A DNA stretch of 64,000 bases, taken from positions 17,216 to 81,215 of the forward strand of contig JASJBB010000007.1 in assembly GCA_030066735.1 (NCBI GenBank). Direction: 5' to 3'. Shown here one piece after another: positions 17,150 through 25,788 of the stretch (its first letter is position 1; each line of letters begins with the position of its first letter). The stretch comes from Woeseiaceae bacterium. Its GTDB lineage: Bacteria; Pseudomonadota; Gammaproteobacteria; Steroidobacterales; Woeseiaceae. The position numbers and the translations under genes are program-made. Below the pieces are notes generated by a model that saw only the letters and a list, made by a program, of their open reading frames with translations, did no database searches and had not been told where the DNA came from.

Positions 17150-17330
17150 TAACGTCACGATACAAACAGCATAAGGGAAGTTTAGTTTGCGTCGTTGAAC
17201 TCTATTCGTTGTGTTCAATGCTTAGATGCGTCGCGTGCGGGAATCGTTGCGACCAAAAAGGAATAATCCGCTTGCATATGCCCAATTCGGAGTTTCCAAT
17301 GCAACCAATCAGCCGATTCGAGGACAGGAC

Positions 17331-18086
17331 ATGAACGACACGGTACGCAGCCAGGTTTCCGCCGAAGAATGGGCCGTTCGGGTCGACCTCGCGGCCTGTT
17401 ACCGGCTCATTGCGATGTACGGTTGGGACGATCTCGTGTTCACCCACATTTCGGCGCGGGTGCCGGGCCCGGACGAGCACTTCCTGATCAATGCTTACGG
17501 CATGCTGTTCGAGGAAATGACGGCGAGCAGCCTGGTCAAGGTCGACCTGGCCGGCGAGAAGGTGCTGGATTCGCCGCATCCCGTGAACCCTGCCGGCTTC
17601 GTCATCCACAGTGCCGTCCATGAAGCGCGCCCGGACGTGGGGTGTGTGCTGCATACCCACACCAAAGCCGGCGTCGCGGTCTCGGCCCAGGCGGACGGTC
17701 TGTTGCCGATTTCGCAGATATCGCTGTTCCCGTACGCCTCGCTCGGCTACCACGACTACGAAGGTGTGGCGCTCAATGACGACGAGAAGCCGCGGCTGGT
17801 CGCGGACCTCGGCAACAACAACGCACTGATCCTGCGCAACCACGGACTATTGACGACGGGCGCAACGATTGCAGACGCATTTCTCAACATGTATGCGCTC
17901 GAGACGGCCTGCCAGACGCAGATCATGGCGCAGTCGTCGGGTGGCAAACTCGTGCTGGTTCCGCAACCAATCGTGGACGGCATCCTCGCGCAGGCGGAGC
18001 TCGTGACCAAGGGGCTGATGGGCCAGCTCGCGTGGCCCGGACTGCTGCGCAAGCTCGACCGCCACGATCCGTCGTACCGGGATTAG
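17331..18086 (+). CDS. class II aldolase/adducin family protein
   Basis: A 251-residue protein of the class II aldolase/adducin fold. Zinc-ligand regions are HTHTKAGVAV (two His) and RNHGLLTTG (His), and FTHISARVPGPDEHFLIN is the N-terminal signature with a conserved Asn/His-type substrate loop. The family includes fuculose- and rhamnulose-phosphate aldolases, ribulose-5-phosphate 4-epimerase and many uncharacterised members. This clade is usually not assigned a substrate. The ATG at 17331 is preceded by GAGGACAGG. The longer in-frame start at 17226 is less likely. It converges on ilvA with 3 nt between stops. Confidence 0.87.
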   Translation: MNDTVRSQVSAEEWAVRVDLAACYRLIAMYGWDDLVFTHISARVPGPDEHFLINAYGMLFEEMTASSLVKVDLAGEKVLDSPHPVNPAGFVIHSAVHEARPDVGCVLHTHTKAGVAVSAQADGLLPISQISLFPYASLGYHDYEGVALNDDEKPRLVADLGNNNALILRNHGLLTTGATIADAFLNMYALETACQTQIMAQSSGGKLVLVPQPIVDGILAQAELVTKGLMGQLAWPGLLRKLDRHDPSYRD

Positions 18087-18089
18087 TCC

Positions 18090-19610
18090 CTAGGACAGGA
18101 ACATCGCATAGGCGGGGTTGTCGCTTTCCTCCCAGTGCGGGTAGCCGAGATCGGCCAGGTGTGCCTCGAGCCGGTCAGTGTCGTCCTGCGGAACGTCGAT
18201 ACCGGCCAGCACGCGGCCGTAATCCGAGCCGTGATTGCGATAGTGGAACAGGCTGATGTTCCAGTCGGTGCCGATGGCATCGAGAAAACCGAGCAGGGCG
18301 CCGGGCCGCTCCGGAAACTCGAACCGGAACAGGCGCTCGTTGGCGATACCGGGTGACCGGCCGCCGACCATGTGACGGACGTGCAGCTTGGCCATCTCGT
18401 TGTGGCTCAGATCTTCCACGACGTAGCCCTCGTCACGCAGCTTCGCGACGAGTTCCGCCTGCTCGTCTTCACCGCGGGTCAACTGGATGCCGACGAATAT
18501 GTGGGCGGTGCGCGTATCGCTGTAGCGGTAGTTGAACTCGGTAACGCCGCGGCGACCGAGCAGCGCGCAGAAGCGGCGGAAGCTGCCGGGCTCTTCGGGG
18601 ATTTCGACGGCGAGCAGCATCTCGGTGTGTTCACCAACAGCGGCGCGCTCGGCGATGTGCCGCAGCCGGTCGAAGTTGACGTTGGCGCCGCAGTTGATCG
18701 TGACCAGCGACTGGTCATGCAGGTCGTGCTCGGCCACGTACTTCTTGAGGCCGGCTATGCTGAGCCCGCCTGCCGGCTCGACGATCGAGCGTGTGTCCTC
18801 GAAGATGTCGCGAATGGCGGCGCAGATCTCGTCGGTGTCGACCGTGATGAACTCGTCGACATGCTCGCGACAAAGCCGCAAGGTCTCGTCGCCGACGCGG
18901 CGCACGGCCACCCCGTCGGCAAAAATGCCGACATGATCGAGGACGACCGGCTCGCCGGCAGCGACAGAGTCGCGCATGGCGGCGGAGTCCTCCGGCTCGA
19001 CGCCGATAATGCGAACGTCAGGCTGCACGGCCTTGATGCAGGTTGCGATCCCGGCAATCAAACCGCCGCCACCGACCGGCACGAAAACGGCGTCGACCTT
19101 GCCCGCGGACTGCTCGAGGATCTCCAGCCCGATGGTCCCCTGCCCGGCGATCACATCGGGGTCGTCGAACGGGTGCACGAAGAAATAGCCCCGGTCCCGT
19201 TCGAGCTCCCGGGCGCGAGCATAGGCGTCGTCGTAGGTGTCGCCGTGCAGGATCACGTTGCCGCCGAGCGCACGCACCGCATCGACCTTGATGGAGGGTG
19301 TCGTCACGGGCATGACGATGACGGCGTCTACGCCGCGGCGCCGCGCCGCGAGCGCCACGCCCTGCGCGTGGTTGCCGGCCGAGCTGCAGATGACGCCTTT
19401 GGCCAGCCGCGCATCGTCAAGGGCGGCCAGCTTGTTGTACGCGCCGCGCAGCTTGAACGAGAAAACGGGTTGCAGGTCTTCGCGCTTGAGCCAGACCTGG
19501 TTGCCGAGCCGGTCGGAGAGGTTGTGGGCGAGTTCGAGCGGCGACTTGACGGCGACGTCGTAGACGGACGCGTCCTTGATGCGCTGCAGGTAGTCGAGTT
19601 CGCTCGCCAT
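18090..19610 (-). CDS. ilvA: threonine dehydratase, biosynthetic (IlvA)
   Basis: A 506-residue protein, against 514 in E. coli IlvA. The PLP lysine lies in PVFSFKLRGAYNK, the Asn loop is SSAGNHAQG, and the phosphate-binding glycine loop is PVGGGGLIAG. The C-terminal third carries two ACT-like regulatory subdomains (LLAVEIPEEPGSFRRF and FRFEFPERPGALLGFL), which mark the isoleucine-inhibited biosynthetic form rather than the short catabolic TdcB. It deaminates L-threonine to 2-oxobutyrate, the first step of isoleucine synthesis. It is divergent from the dihydroorotase gene, with 47 nt between starts. The rest of the ilv pathway is not nearby. Confidence 0.97.
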   Translation of the reverse strand: MASELDYLQRIKDASVYDVAVKSPLELAHNLSDRLGNQVWLKREDLQPVFSFKLRGAYNKLAALDDARLAKGVICSSAGNHAQGVALAARRRGVDAVIVMPVTTPSIKVDAVRALGGNVILHGDTYDDAYARARELERDRGYFFVHPFDDPDVIAGQGTIGLEILEQSAGKVDAVFVPVGGGGLIAGIATCIKAVQPDVRIIGVEPEDSAAMRDSVAAGEPVVLDHVGIFADGVAVRRVGDETLRLCREHVDEFITVDTDEICAAIRDIFEDTRSIVEPAGGLSIAGLKKYVAEHDLHDQSLVTINCGANVNFDRLRHIAERAAVGEHTEMLLAVEIPEEPGSFRRFCALLGRRGVTEFNYRYSDTRTAHIFVGIQLTRGEDEQAELVAKLRDEGYVVEDLSHNEMAKLHVRHMVGGRSPGIANERLFRFEFPERPGALLGFLDAIGTDWNISLFHYRNHGSDYGRVLAGIDVPQDDTDRLEAHLADLGYPHWEESDNPAYAMFLS

Positions 19611-19657
19611 CCGGTCGATTGTGGCGAAGAGAGTCTATTCAGTCCACAATCTTGCCC

Positions 19658-20998
19658 ATGAAGACCTTATTGATTACCAACGCGCGCCTGATCAACGAGG
19701 GCGCGATTCGCGACGCCGACGTGCTGATCCGGGGCGATCGCATCGAGCAGGTCGGCGGGTCGATTGCGGCGCCCGGGAACGGCGAAGTCATCGATGCAGC
19801 GGGGCGCTTCCTGATGCCCGGCATGATCGATGACCAGGTGCATTTTCGCGAGCCCGGGCTCACCGCCAAGGGCGATCTCGCAACCGAGTCGGCCGCTGCC
19901 GCGGCCGGTGGCATAACCAGCTTCATGGACATGCCCAACGTCGACCCGCTAACGGTGACGCGCGAGGAACTTGCCGCCAAGTACCGTCGGGCAGAGGGCC
20001 GCTGTTCTGCAAACTACGGCTTTTACCTTGGCGCCACCAACACCAATATCGAGGAGATCAAGGCTCTGGAGATTGGCGAGGCCTGCGGTATCAAGGTCTT
20101 CATGGGGGCGTCGACCGGGGACATGCTGGTCGACGACCACGACGCGCTCGAACTGATTTTCGAGCACGCGCCGGTCATCGTCGACACGCACTGCGAAGAC
20201 TCGCCGATGATCTGGGCCAACGAGGCGCAAGCGAAAGAGCAATACGGCGACGACGTTCCGCTGACGGAGCACCCCAACATCCGGTCCGCCGACGCATGCC
20301 TGAAATCATCGACACTGGCGACGGGACTCGCCCGCAAACACGATGCGTTGTTGCACGTGCTACACCTGACGACCGCGATCGAGATGGACCTGTTCTCGCC
20401 GGCACATCGCTCGGAGAAACGCATCACGGCCGAAGTGTGCGTACATCATCTGTGGTTCGATGAATCGCGTTACGATGAGCTGGGCACGCGGATCAAATGC
20501 AACCCGGCGATCAAGCGCGCCGAGGACCGCGAGGCGCTGCTCGCGGCGCTTAATGATGGCCGCATCGACATCATCGCGACCGATCACGCGCCGCATACTG
20601 CCGAGGAAAAGGACAACCCGTACTTCAAGGCGCCCGCCGGGCTGCCGCTCGTGCAGCATGCGGTACAGGTGCTGTTCGATCTTGCGGCGCGCGGCAGCAT
20701 CAGTCACGAGCTGATCGTGGACCGCGTTTGTCATGCCCCCGCCGATATTTTCGGTGTCGGCGAGCGGGGATACGTGCGCGAGGGTTACTTCGCCGACCTG
20801 GTCATTGTCGATCCGCATAAGAGCACGACGGTGCAATCTGCCGACGTGCTCTACAAGTGCGGCTGGTCGCCGTTCGAGGGCCACACGTTTTCATCGACGA
20901 TCGACACGACGATCGTCAACGGTGAAGCGGTGTGGCGCGACGGCCGCCTGACCGGGGCAATCGCCGGAAAACGCATGGATTTTTCTCGCGCGCGTTAG
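19658..20998 (+). CDS. pyrC: dihydroorotase
   Basis: A 446-residue amidohydrolase with the type I dihydroorotase layout. The metal-site segment is DDQVHFREPGLT, the carboxylated lysine lies in GIKVFMGASTG, the His segments are VDTHCEDS and LHVLHLTT, and the catalytic Asp lies in IIATDHAPHTAEEK. The first His of the usual H-x-H metal pair is Gln here. I recall the same DDQVHFREP sequence in a Bacteroidetes-type dihydroorotase subfamily, so it is probably still active. It would cyclise carbamoyl-aspartate in pyrimidine synthesis. The ATG at 19658 is chosen over a start at 19619 because MKTLLITNARLI is the normal first strand. Confidence 0.88.
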   Translation: MKTLLITNARLINEGAIRDADVLIRGDRIEQVGGSIAAPGNGEVIDAAGRFLMPGMIDDQVHFREPGLTAKGDLATESAAAAAGGITSFMDMPNVDPLTVTREELAAKYRRAEGRCSANYGFYLGATNTNIEEIKALEIGEACGIKVFMGASTGDMLVDDHDALELIFEHAPVIVDTHCEDSPMIWANEAQAKEQYGDDVPLTEHPNIRSADACLKSSTLATGLARKHDALLHVLHLTTAIEMDLFSPAHRSEKRITAEVCVHHLWFDESRYDELGTRIKCNPAIKRAEDREALLAALNDGRIDIIATDHAPHTAEEKDNPYFKAPAGLPLVQHAVQVLFDLAARGSISHELIVDRVCHAPADIFGVGERGYVREGYFADLVIVDPHKSTTVQSADVLYKCGWSPFEGHTFSSTIDTTIVNGEAVWRDGRLTGAIAGKRMDFSRAR

Positions 20999-21011
20999 GT
21001 TTAATTAACTG

Positions 21012-21039
21012 TTTACTTTCCGGTTGATCCCGCTATGCT
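21012..21039 (+). promoter_or_regulatory. candidate sigma-70 promoter of the oxidoreductase operon
   Basis: TTTACT at 21012-21017 and TATGCT at 21034-21039 are 16 bp apart, each 4/6 to consensus. They sit in the short AT-rich gap between the dihydroorotase stop and the first gene of the three-gene oxidoreductase operon. No other promoter-like sequence is visible in that gap. Confidence 0.4.
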
Positions 21040-21060
21040 AGCGGGCAATCAGGGTACGGG

Positions 21061-22911
21061 ATGCAATGCCCAGCCGGGAACGATCTCCGGCGTCACGCAG
21101 GAATGAAACCGACTGACACCTCCAACCCGGAGTACTTCCACAAAGTCGTCGACTGCCAGTGGGCCTGTCCTGCTCACACTGATGTTCCCGAGTACATTCG
21201 CCTGATCGCCCAGGGGCGTTTCAGCGACGCCTATGTCGAGAACCGCAAGTCCAACGTTTTCCCCGGCATTCTCGGCAGGGTCTGCGACCGCCCGTGTGAA
21301 CCGGCCTGTCGCCGCGGCCGGGTCGAGGAACGCCCGGTGGCGATCTGTCGTCTGAAACGGGTTGCGGCCGATCATCGCGACGACATCACCGACCGGCTGC
21401 CCAAACCTGCCGACAAGAGCAACGGCAAGAAGGTCGCCCTGATCGGGGCCGGCTGCGCGTCGCTGACCGTCGCCAACGACCTCGCACCACTGGGTTACGA
21501 CATCACGATTTTCGAGGCGCTGGATACCACCGGCGGACTGATGCGGACCAACATCCCGCAGTTCCGGCTGCCGCCCGAAGTGCTGGACGAGGAGATCGGC
21601 TACATTCTCGATCTCGGCGTGGACCTCAAGCTGAACCACCGCATCGACAGCATGAAGGAGCTGCTCGACGAGGGATACGACGCGGTGTTCGTCGGCACCG
21701 GCGCGCCCAAGGGCAAAAACCTCGAGATTCCGGGGCGCTATGACAGCGAGAACATCCATATCGGCATCGACTGGCTCGAGTCGGTGGCGTTCGAACATGT
21801 CGACAGCATTGGCGAGAACGTGCTGATCATCGGCGTCGGCAATACCGCCATGGACTGCTGCCGGACGTCACTGCGGCTCGGCGCGAAAAGCGTCAAGGTC
21901 ATGGCGCGCAAGCCGCGCGGCTTCTTCAAGGCCTCCGACTGGGAGCTCGAGGACGCCGAGGAAGAAAACGTCGACATCGTCGTCAATCACTCGCCGAAGC
22001 AGTTTGTCATCGAAGACGGCAAGCTCGTCGGGATGACCTTCGAGTTGATGGAATACAACGTCGACGAGCAGGGCCGCATCGACCGCGGCACGGTCGTTGG
22101 CGAAGAAACATTCCCCTGCGACGACGTCATCCTCGCGATCGGCCAGGACAACGCGTTTCCCTGGATCGAGCGCGACATCGGCATCGAGTTCAACGAGTGG
22201 GACTGCCCGGTCGTCGACGAGCAGACGATGATGTGTTCGCACGACGGCATCTTTTTCGGCGGCGACTCCGCGTTCGGACCCAAGAACATCATCTGGGCCG
22301 TTGCGCACGGCCACGAGGCGGCGATCTCCATTCACAAGTATTGCCATGACGAGGACCTGGCGGACCGGCTGCCGGTCGGCATTAACCTGTCGAGCCAGAA
22401 GATGGGCATGCACGAGTGGAGCTATTCGAACGACTACGACCCGGCAGCCCGGCGCATGATGCCGCACGTCGATCTCAAGGAACGCTTCAAGAAGATCGAC
22501 ATCGAGGTCGAACTCGGCTTCACGGCCGAGCAGACGCTGCAGGAAGTCGAACGCTGCCTGAACTGCGATATCCAGACCGTGTTCGCGGCCAAGCTCTGCA
22601 TCGAGTGCGACGCCTGCATCGACATCTGTCCGGTCAACTGCCTCACGATAACCGCAAACGGCGACGAGGCTGAGCTGCGTACGCGACTGTCCGCGCCGGC
22701 GCTGAACCCGGACCAGGCCCTGTATGTTTCCGAAGACCTGCCCCAGACCGGGCGCGTCATGGTGAAGGACGAAGACCTCTGCGTGCACTGCGGCCTGTGC
22801 GCGGAGCGCTGCCCGACCGGCGCCTGGGACATGCAGAAATCGACCGTGTTGATCCCGTATGCGAGCGACGAGGCGGCGGACGACAAGGCCGTCGAGGCTC
22901 CGGCGGCTTAG
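21061..22911 (+). CDS. FAD/NAD(P)-binding, Fe-S electron-transfer subunit of a 2-oxoacid:ferredoxin oxidoreductase (GltD-like)
   Basis: A 616-residue protein in three parts. An N-terminal Fe-S region has DCQWACPAHT and GRVCDRPCEPACRRG, as in glutamate synthase small chain. A two-dinucleotide flavoprotein core follows (GAGCASLTVANDL and IIGVGNTAMDCCRTSL). The C-terminal domain carries two 4Fe-4S clusters (CIECDACIDICPVNC, CVHCGLCAERCPTGAW). The likely job is passing electrons between NAD(P)H and ferredoxin-type clusters for the KorAB subunits encoded just downstream. The ATG at 21061 has AGGG spaced seven bases upstream; an alternative ATG at 21103 has AGGA too close to it. It is the first gene of the operon and is 13 nt from the next start. 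Confidence 0.9.
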   Translation: MQCPAGNDLRRHAGMKPTDTSNPEYFHKVVDCQWACPAHTDVPEYIRLIAQGRFSDAYVENRKSNVFPGILGRVCDRPCEPACRRGRVEERPVAICRLKRVAADHRDDITDRLPKPADKSNGKKVALIGAGCASLTVANDLAPLGYDITIFEALDTTGGLMRTNIPQFRLPPEVLDEEIGYILDLGVDLKLNHRIDSMKELLDEGYDAVFVGTGAPKGKNLEIPGRYDSENIHIGIDWLESVAFEHVDSIGENVLIIGVGNTAMDCCRTSLRLGAKSVKVMARKPRGFFKASDWELEDAEEENVDIVVNHSPKQFVIEDGKLVGMTFELMEYNVDEQGRIDRGTVVGEETFPCDDVILAIGQDNAFPWIERDIGIEFNEWDCPVVDEQTMMCSHDGIFFGGDSAFGPKNIIWAVAHGHEAAISIHKYCHDEDLADRLPVGINLSSQKMGMHEWSYSNDYDPAARRMMPHVDLKERFKKIDIEVELGFTAEQTLQEVERCLNCDIQTVFAAKLCIECDACIDICPVNCLTITANGDEAELRTRLSAPALNPDQALYVSEDLPQTGRVMVKDEDLCVHCGLCAERCPTGAWDMQKSTVLIPYASDEAADDKAVEAPAA

Positions 22912-22924
22912 CGGGGACGGCAAC

Positions 22925-24727
22925 GTGGGCTCAGTCAACGACCTCGTCATCAAGATAGCCACCGTCAACGGGACGGGATCGGCCAGCGCCAACGGCCTGC
23001 TCATGAAGTCCATCTTCCGCATGGGCATCCCGGTGGTCGGCAAAAACTACTTTCCGTCGAACATCCAGGGCCTGCCCACGTGGTACGAGATCCGGGTGAC
23101 CGGCGACGGTTACCAGGCCCGCGCGGATCGCGTCGACCTGATGATCGCAATGAACGCGCAGACCTATGCGCGCGACCTCGCCGACGTCGCGCCGGGCGGT
23201 TGGCTGATCTACGATTCCACCTGGCCGCGCAGCAACCTGCTCGATCGCGACGACGTTACCGTGCTGGGCATACCGCTGTCGAAGATGTGCAACGAAAACT
23301 TCGACGGCGCGCGGGCCCGCATTCTGATGAAGAACATCGCCTACGTCGGCGCCGTGGCTGCCCTGCTCGAGATCGATCTCGATACGATCACGACGCTGCT
23401 CGAAGAGACGTTTGCGTCCAAGCCGCACCTGGTCGACTCGAACATGAAGGCGATCCGGCTGGGCCACGACTACGCCACGGAGAATTTCGTTTGCCCGCTG
23501 CCGAAGAAGGTGGCGCCGCTCGACAAGACGAAAGGGCACATCGTTATCGATGGCAACACGGCGGCCGGCCTCGGTTGCATGTTTGCCGGCGCGACCGTCG
23601 GCGCCTGGTACCCGATAACGCCGTCGACGTCACTGATGGACGCCTTCCGTTCGTTCTGCCAGAAGTACCGCGAGGACGAGGAGACCGGCAAGCGCACGTA
23701 TTGCATCATCCAGGCCGAGGACGAGCTGGCGGCCATCGGCATGGTGCTCGGCGCGACCTGGAACGGCGCGCGGGCGTTCACGCCCACGAGCGGTCCCGGC
23801 ATCTCCCTGATGAGCGAGTTCATCGGTTTTGCCTACTACGCGGAACTGCCGGCGGTGATCTTCAACGTCCAGCGATGCGGTCCTTCCACCGGCATGCCCA
23901 CGCGCACGCAGCAGTCGGACATACTGAGCTGCGCCTACGCTTCGCATGGCGATACCAGGCACGTGCTGCTGTTCCCCAATGACCCGGGCGAGTGCTTTAC
24001 GATGGCGCAGCAGGCCTTCGACCTTGCCGAACGCCTGCAGACACCGGTGATGATGCTGTCCGACCTCGACATCGGCATGAACGACTGGATGGTGCCCGAT
24101 TTCGAAATCGACGAGAGCAAGGCGCCCGACCGGGGCAAGGTGCTCGGCGCCGAAGAACTCGAGGAGATGGAGAAGTTCTACCGTTATCTCGACGTGGACG
24201 GTGACGGCATCCCGTACCGCACGTTGCCGGGGACGCATCCCAAGGGCTCGTACTTCACGCGCGGCTCAGGGCACACCAAGTACGGCGGCTACACCGAGGA
24301 TGCCGACGAGTACCAGGAGGTCGTCGACCGGCTGCTGGTGAAGTGGGAAACCGCTAGGTCGCTGGTGCCCGAGCCCGAGATTCGTTATTCGAAGTTCAAC
24401 AAGGCCGCCATCCTGACCGTGGGCGGCTCGGACGGCGCCTGCAAAGAGGCGCTCGACCGGCTGGAGGCAGAAAACGTGGCGCTGAACTACTGCCGGGTGC
24501 GGGCATTCCCGTTCAGCGATGCGGTCAGGGAGTTCATCGACCAGCACGACGTCGTTTATGTCGTCGAGCAGAATCGCGACGCACAGCTACGTACTCTGTT
24601 GATGCTGGATTCGGAAGCAGACCCCGCGAAGCTCGTCGCGCTGCTGCATTACAACGGCATGCCGCTCAACGCGGGCTTCGTCGTCAAGCGTGTGCTCGAG
24701 GAGCGGGCCAAAGGACAGGCGGCATGA
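22925..24727 (+). CDS. korA: 2-oxoacid:ferredoxin oxidoreductase, fused gamma-alpha subunit (KorA type)
   Basis: A 600-residue subunit. The N-terminal gamma domain (about 1-200) begins IKIATVNGTGSASANGLLMK. The alpha domain follows (about 215-600) with GAWYPITPSTSLMDAF, EDELAAIGMVLGA and FTPTSGPGISLMSEF, the pyrimidine-binding and CoA-site blocks of the KorA family. The start is a GTG at 22925 after GGGGACGG; an earlier in-frame start overlaps the previous gene in Arg-rich nonsense. The 4-nt overlap (24724-24727) with korB implies equal production. The best guess for substrate is 2-oxoglutarate, as in KorAB; other 2-oxoacids cannot be excluded. Confidence 0.92.
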   Translation: MGSVNDLVIKIATVNGTGSASANGLLMKSIFRMGIPVVGKNYFPSNIQGLPTWYEIRVTGDGYQARADRVDLMIAMNAQTYARDLADVAPGGWLIYDSTWPRSNLLDRDDVTVLGIPLSKMCNENFDGARARILMKNIAYVGAVAALLEIDLDTITTLLEETFASKPHLVDSNMKAIRLGHDYATENFVCPLPKKVAPLDKTKGHIVIDGNTAAGLGCMFAGATVGAWYPITPSTSLMDAFRSFCQKYREDEETGKRTYCIIQAEDELAAIGMVLGATWNGARAFTPTSGPGISLMSEFIGFAYYAELPAVIFNVQRCGPSTGMPTRTQQSDILSCAYASHGDTRHVLLFPNDPGECFTMAQQAFDLAERLQTPVMMLSDLDIGMNDWMVPDFEIDESKAPDRGKVLGAEELEEMEKFYRYLDVDGDGIPYRTLPGTHPKGSYFTRGSGHTKYGGYTEDADEYQEVVDRLLVKWETARSLVPEPEIRYSKFNKAAILTVGGSDGACKEALDRLEAENVALNYCRVRAFPFSDAVREFIDQHDVVYVVEQNRDAQLRTLLMLDSEADPAKLVALLHYNGMPLNAGFVVKRVLEERAKGQAA

Positions 24728-25779
24728 GCTATATCTCCAAACCCAAGGTTGCCCACCCGGGCATTCCGCGCAACAAACTCGGCCTGACCGTTCGCGACTA
24801 CGAAGGCGTGATCTCCACGCTGTGCGCCGGTTGCGGTCACGACTCGGTGACGGCAGCAATCGTCCAGGCCGTGTTCGAACTCAACGTCGAGCCGCACATG
24901 CTGGCGAAGATGAGCGGCATCGGCTGCTCGTCCAAGACGCCCGCCTATTTCGTCAGCCAGTCACACGGGTTCAATTCGGTGCACGGCCGCATGCCGTCGG
25001 TGACGACCGGTGCCAACGCGGCAAACCGCACGTTGACCTACATTGGCGTGTCCGGCGACGGCGACTCGCTGTCGATCGGGGCAGGCCAGTTCGTGCACGC
25101 GATCCGGCGCAACCTGAACATGTGCTACATCATCGAGAACAACGGCGTCTATGGCCTGACCAAGGGCCAGTTCTCGGCGTCGGCGGACATTGGCAGCAAG
25201 CCCAAGAAAGGCTTGCCCAACCAGCAGGAACCGATCGACCCGGTCAGCACGGCATTGTCGCTCGGCGCGACCTATATCGCGCGCAGCTTCTCCGGTGACA
25301 AGGAACAGCTGGTGCCCCTGATCCAGGGCGCGTTGTCGCATGACGGATTTGCACTCGTCGATGTCATCAGTCCGTGCGTCACGTTCAACGACCACGAGGG
25401 ATCGACCAAGAGTTACGCGCACACGCGGGAGTTCTATCACCACGTTGTCGATGCCGACTACATTCCTCCCGCCGAAGAAATCAAAACGCAGTATGACAAG
25501 GGTGCGGCGATGCCGGTCGAGTTGCACGACGGCAGCAAGATCATCCTGCGCAAGATCGACGACGAATACGATCCAACGAGCCGCGCGGCGGCATTCAAGT
25601 ACCTGCGCGAGCGTTTCAACGCCGGCGAGATCATTACAGGCCTTCTGTACATCGATGACTCCCGCAAGGAGATGCACGACCTGATGGGCAACATCGATAC
25701 GCCGCTTGCGCAGTACCCGCTCGAGAAACTGCACCCCGGCAGCGACGAGCTGAAAAAAATCCTGTCGCGCTACCGCTAG
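24724..25779 (+). CDS. korB: 2-oxoacid:ferredoxin oxidoreductase beta subunit (KorB type)
   Basis: A 351-residue thiamine-diphosphate subunit. CAGCGHDSV supplies cluster-ligand cysteines, and SGIGCSSKTPAYF is the next conserved block. The ThDP/Mg site is GVSGDGDSLSIGAGQF followed by IENNGVYGLTKGQ. HGRMPSVTTGANAAN is the family-typical segment between them. With korA it forms the catalytic core that oxidatively decarboxylates a 2-oxoacid to acyl-CoA, or runs in reverse, handing electrons to a ferredoxin or to the operon's own Fe-S flavoprotein. The ATG overlaps the korA stop. Confidence 0.94.
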   Translation: MSYISKPKVAHPGIPRNKLGLTVRDYEGVISTLCAGCGHDSVTAAIVQAVFELNVEPHMLAKMSGIGCSSKTPAYFVSQSHGFNSVHGRMPSVTTGANAANRTLTYIGVSGDGDSLSIGAGQFVHAIRRNLNMCYIIENNGVYGLTKGQFSASADIGSKPKKGLPNQQEPIDPVSTALSLGATYIARSFSGDKEQLVPLIQGALSHDGFALVDVISPCVTFNDHEGSTKSYAHTREFYHHVVDADYIPPAEEIKTQYDKGAAMPVELHDGSKIILRKIDDEYDPTSRAAAFKYLRERFNAGEIITGLLYIDDSRKEMHDLMGNIDTPLAQYPLEKLHPGSDELKKILSRYR

Positions 25780-25788
25780 GGACGCGCA

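Noticed and set aside
17226..17330. N-terminal extension of the class II aldolase
   Set aside because: The extension is not aldolase-like, and the ATG at 17331 has a strong GAGGACAGG ahead of it.
18768..18790. GAGCCCGCCTGCCGGCTC in ilvA as another REP copy
   Set aside because: It is within coding sequence, lacks the GTAGGA head and its palindrome differs from the family.
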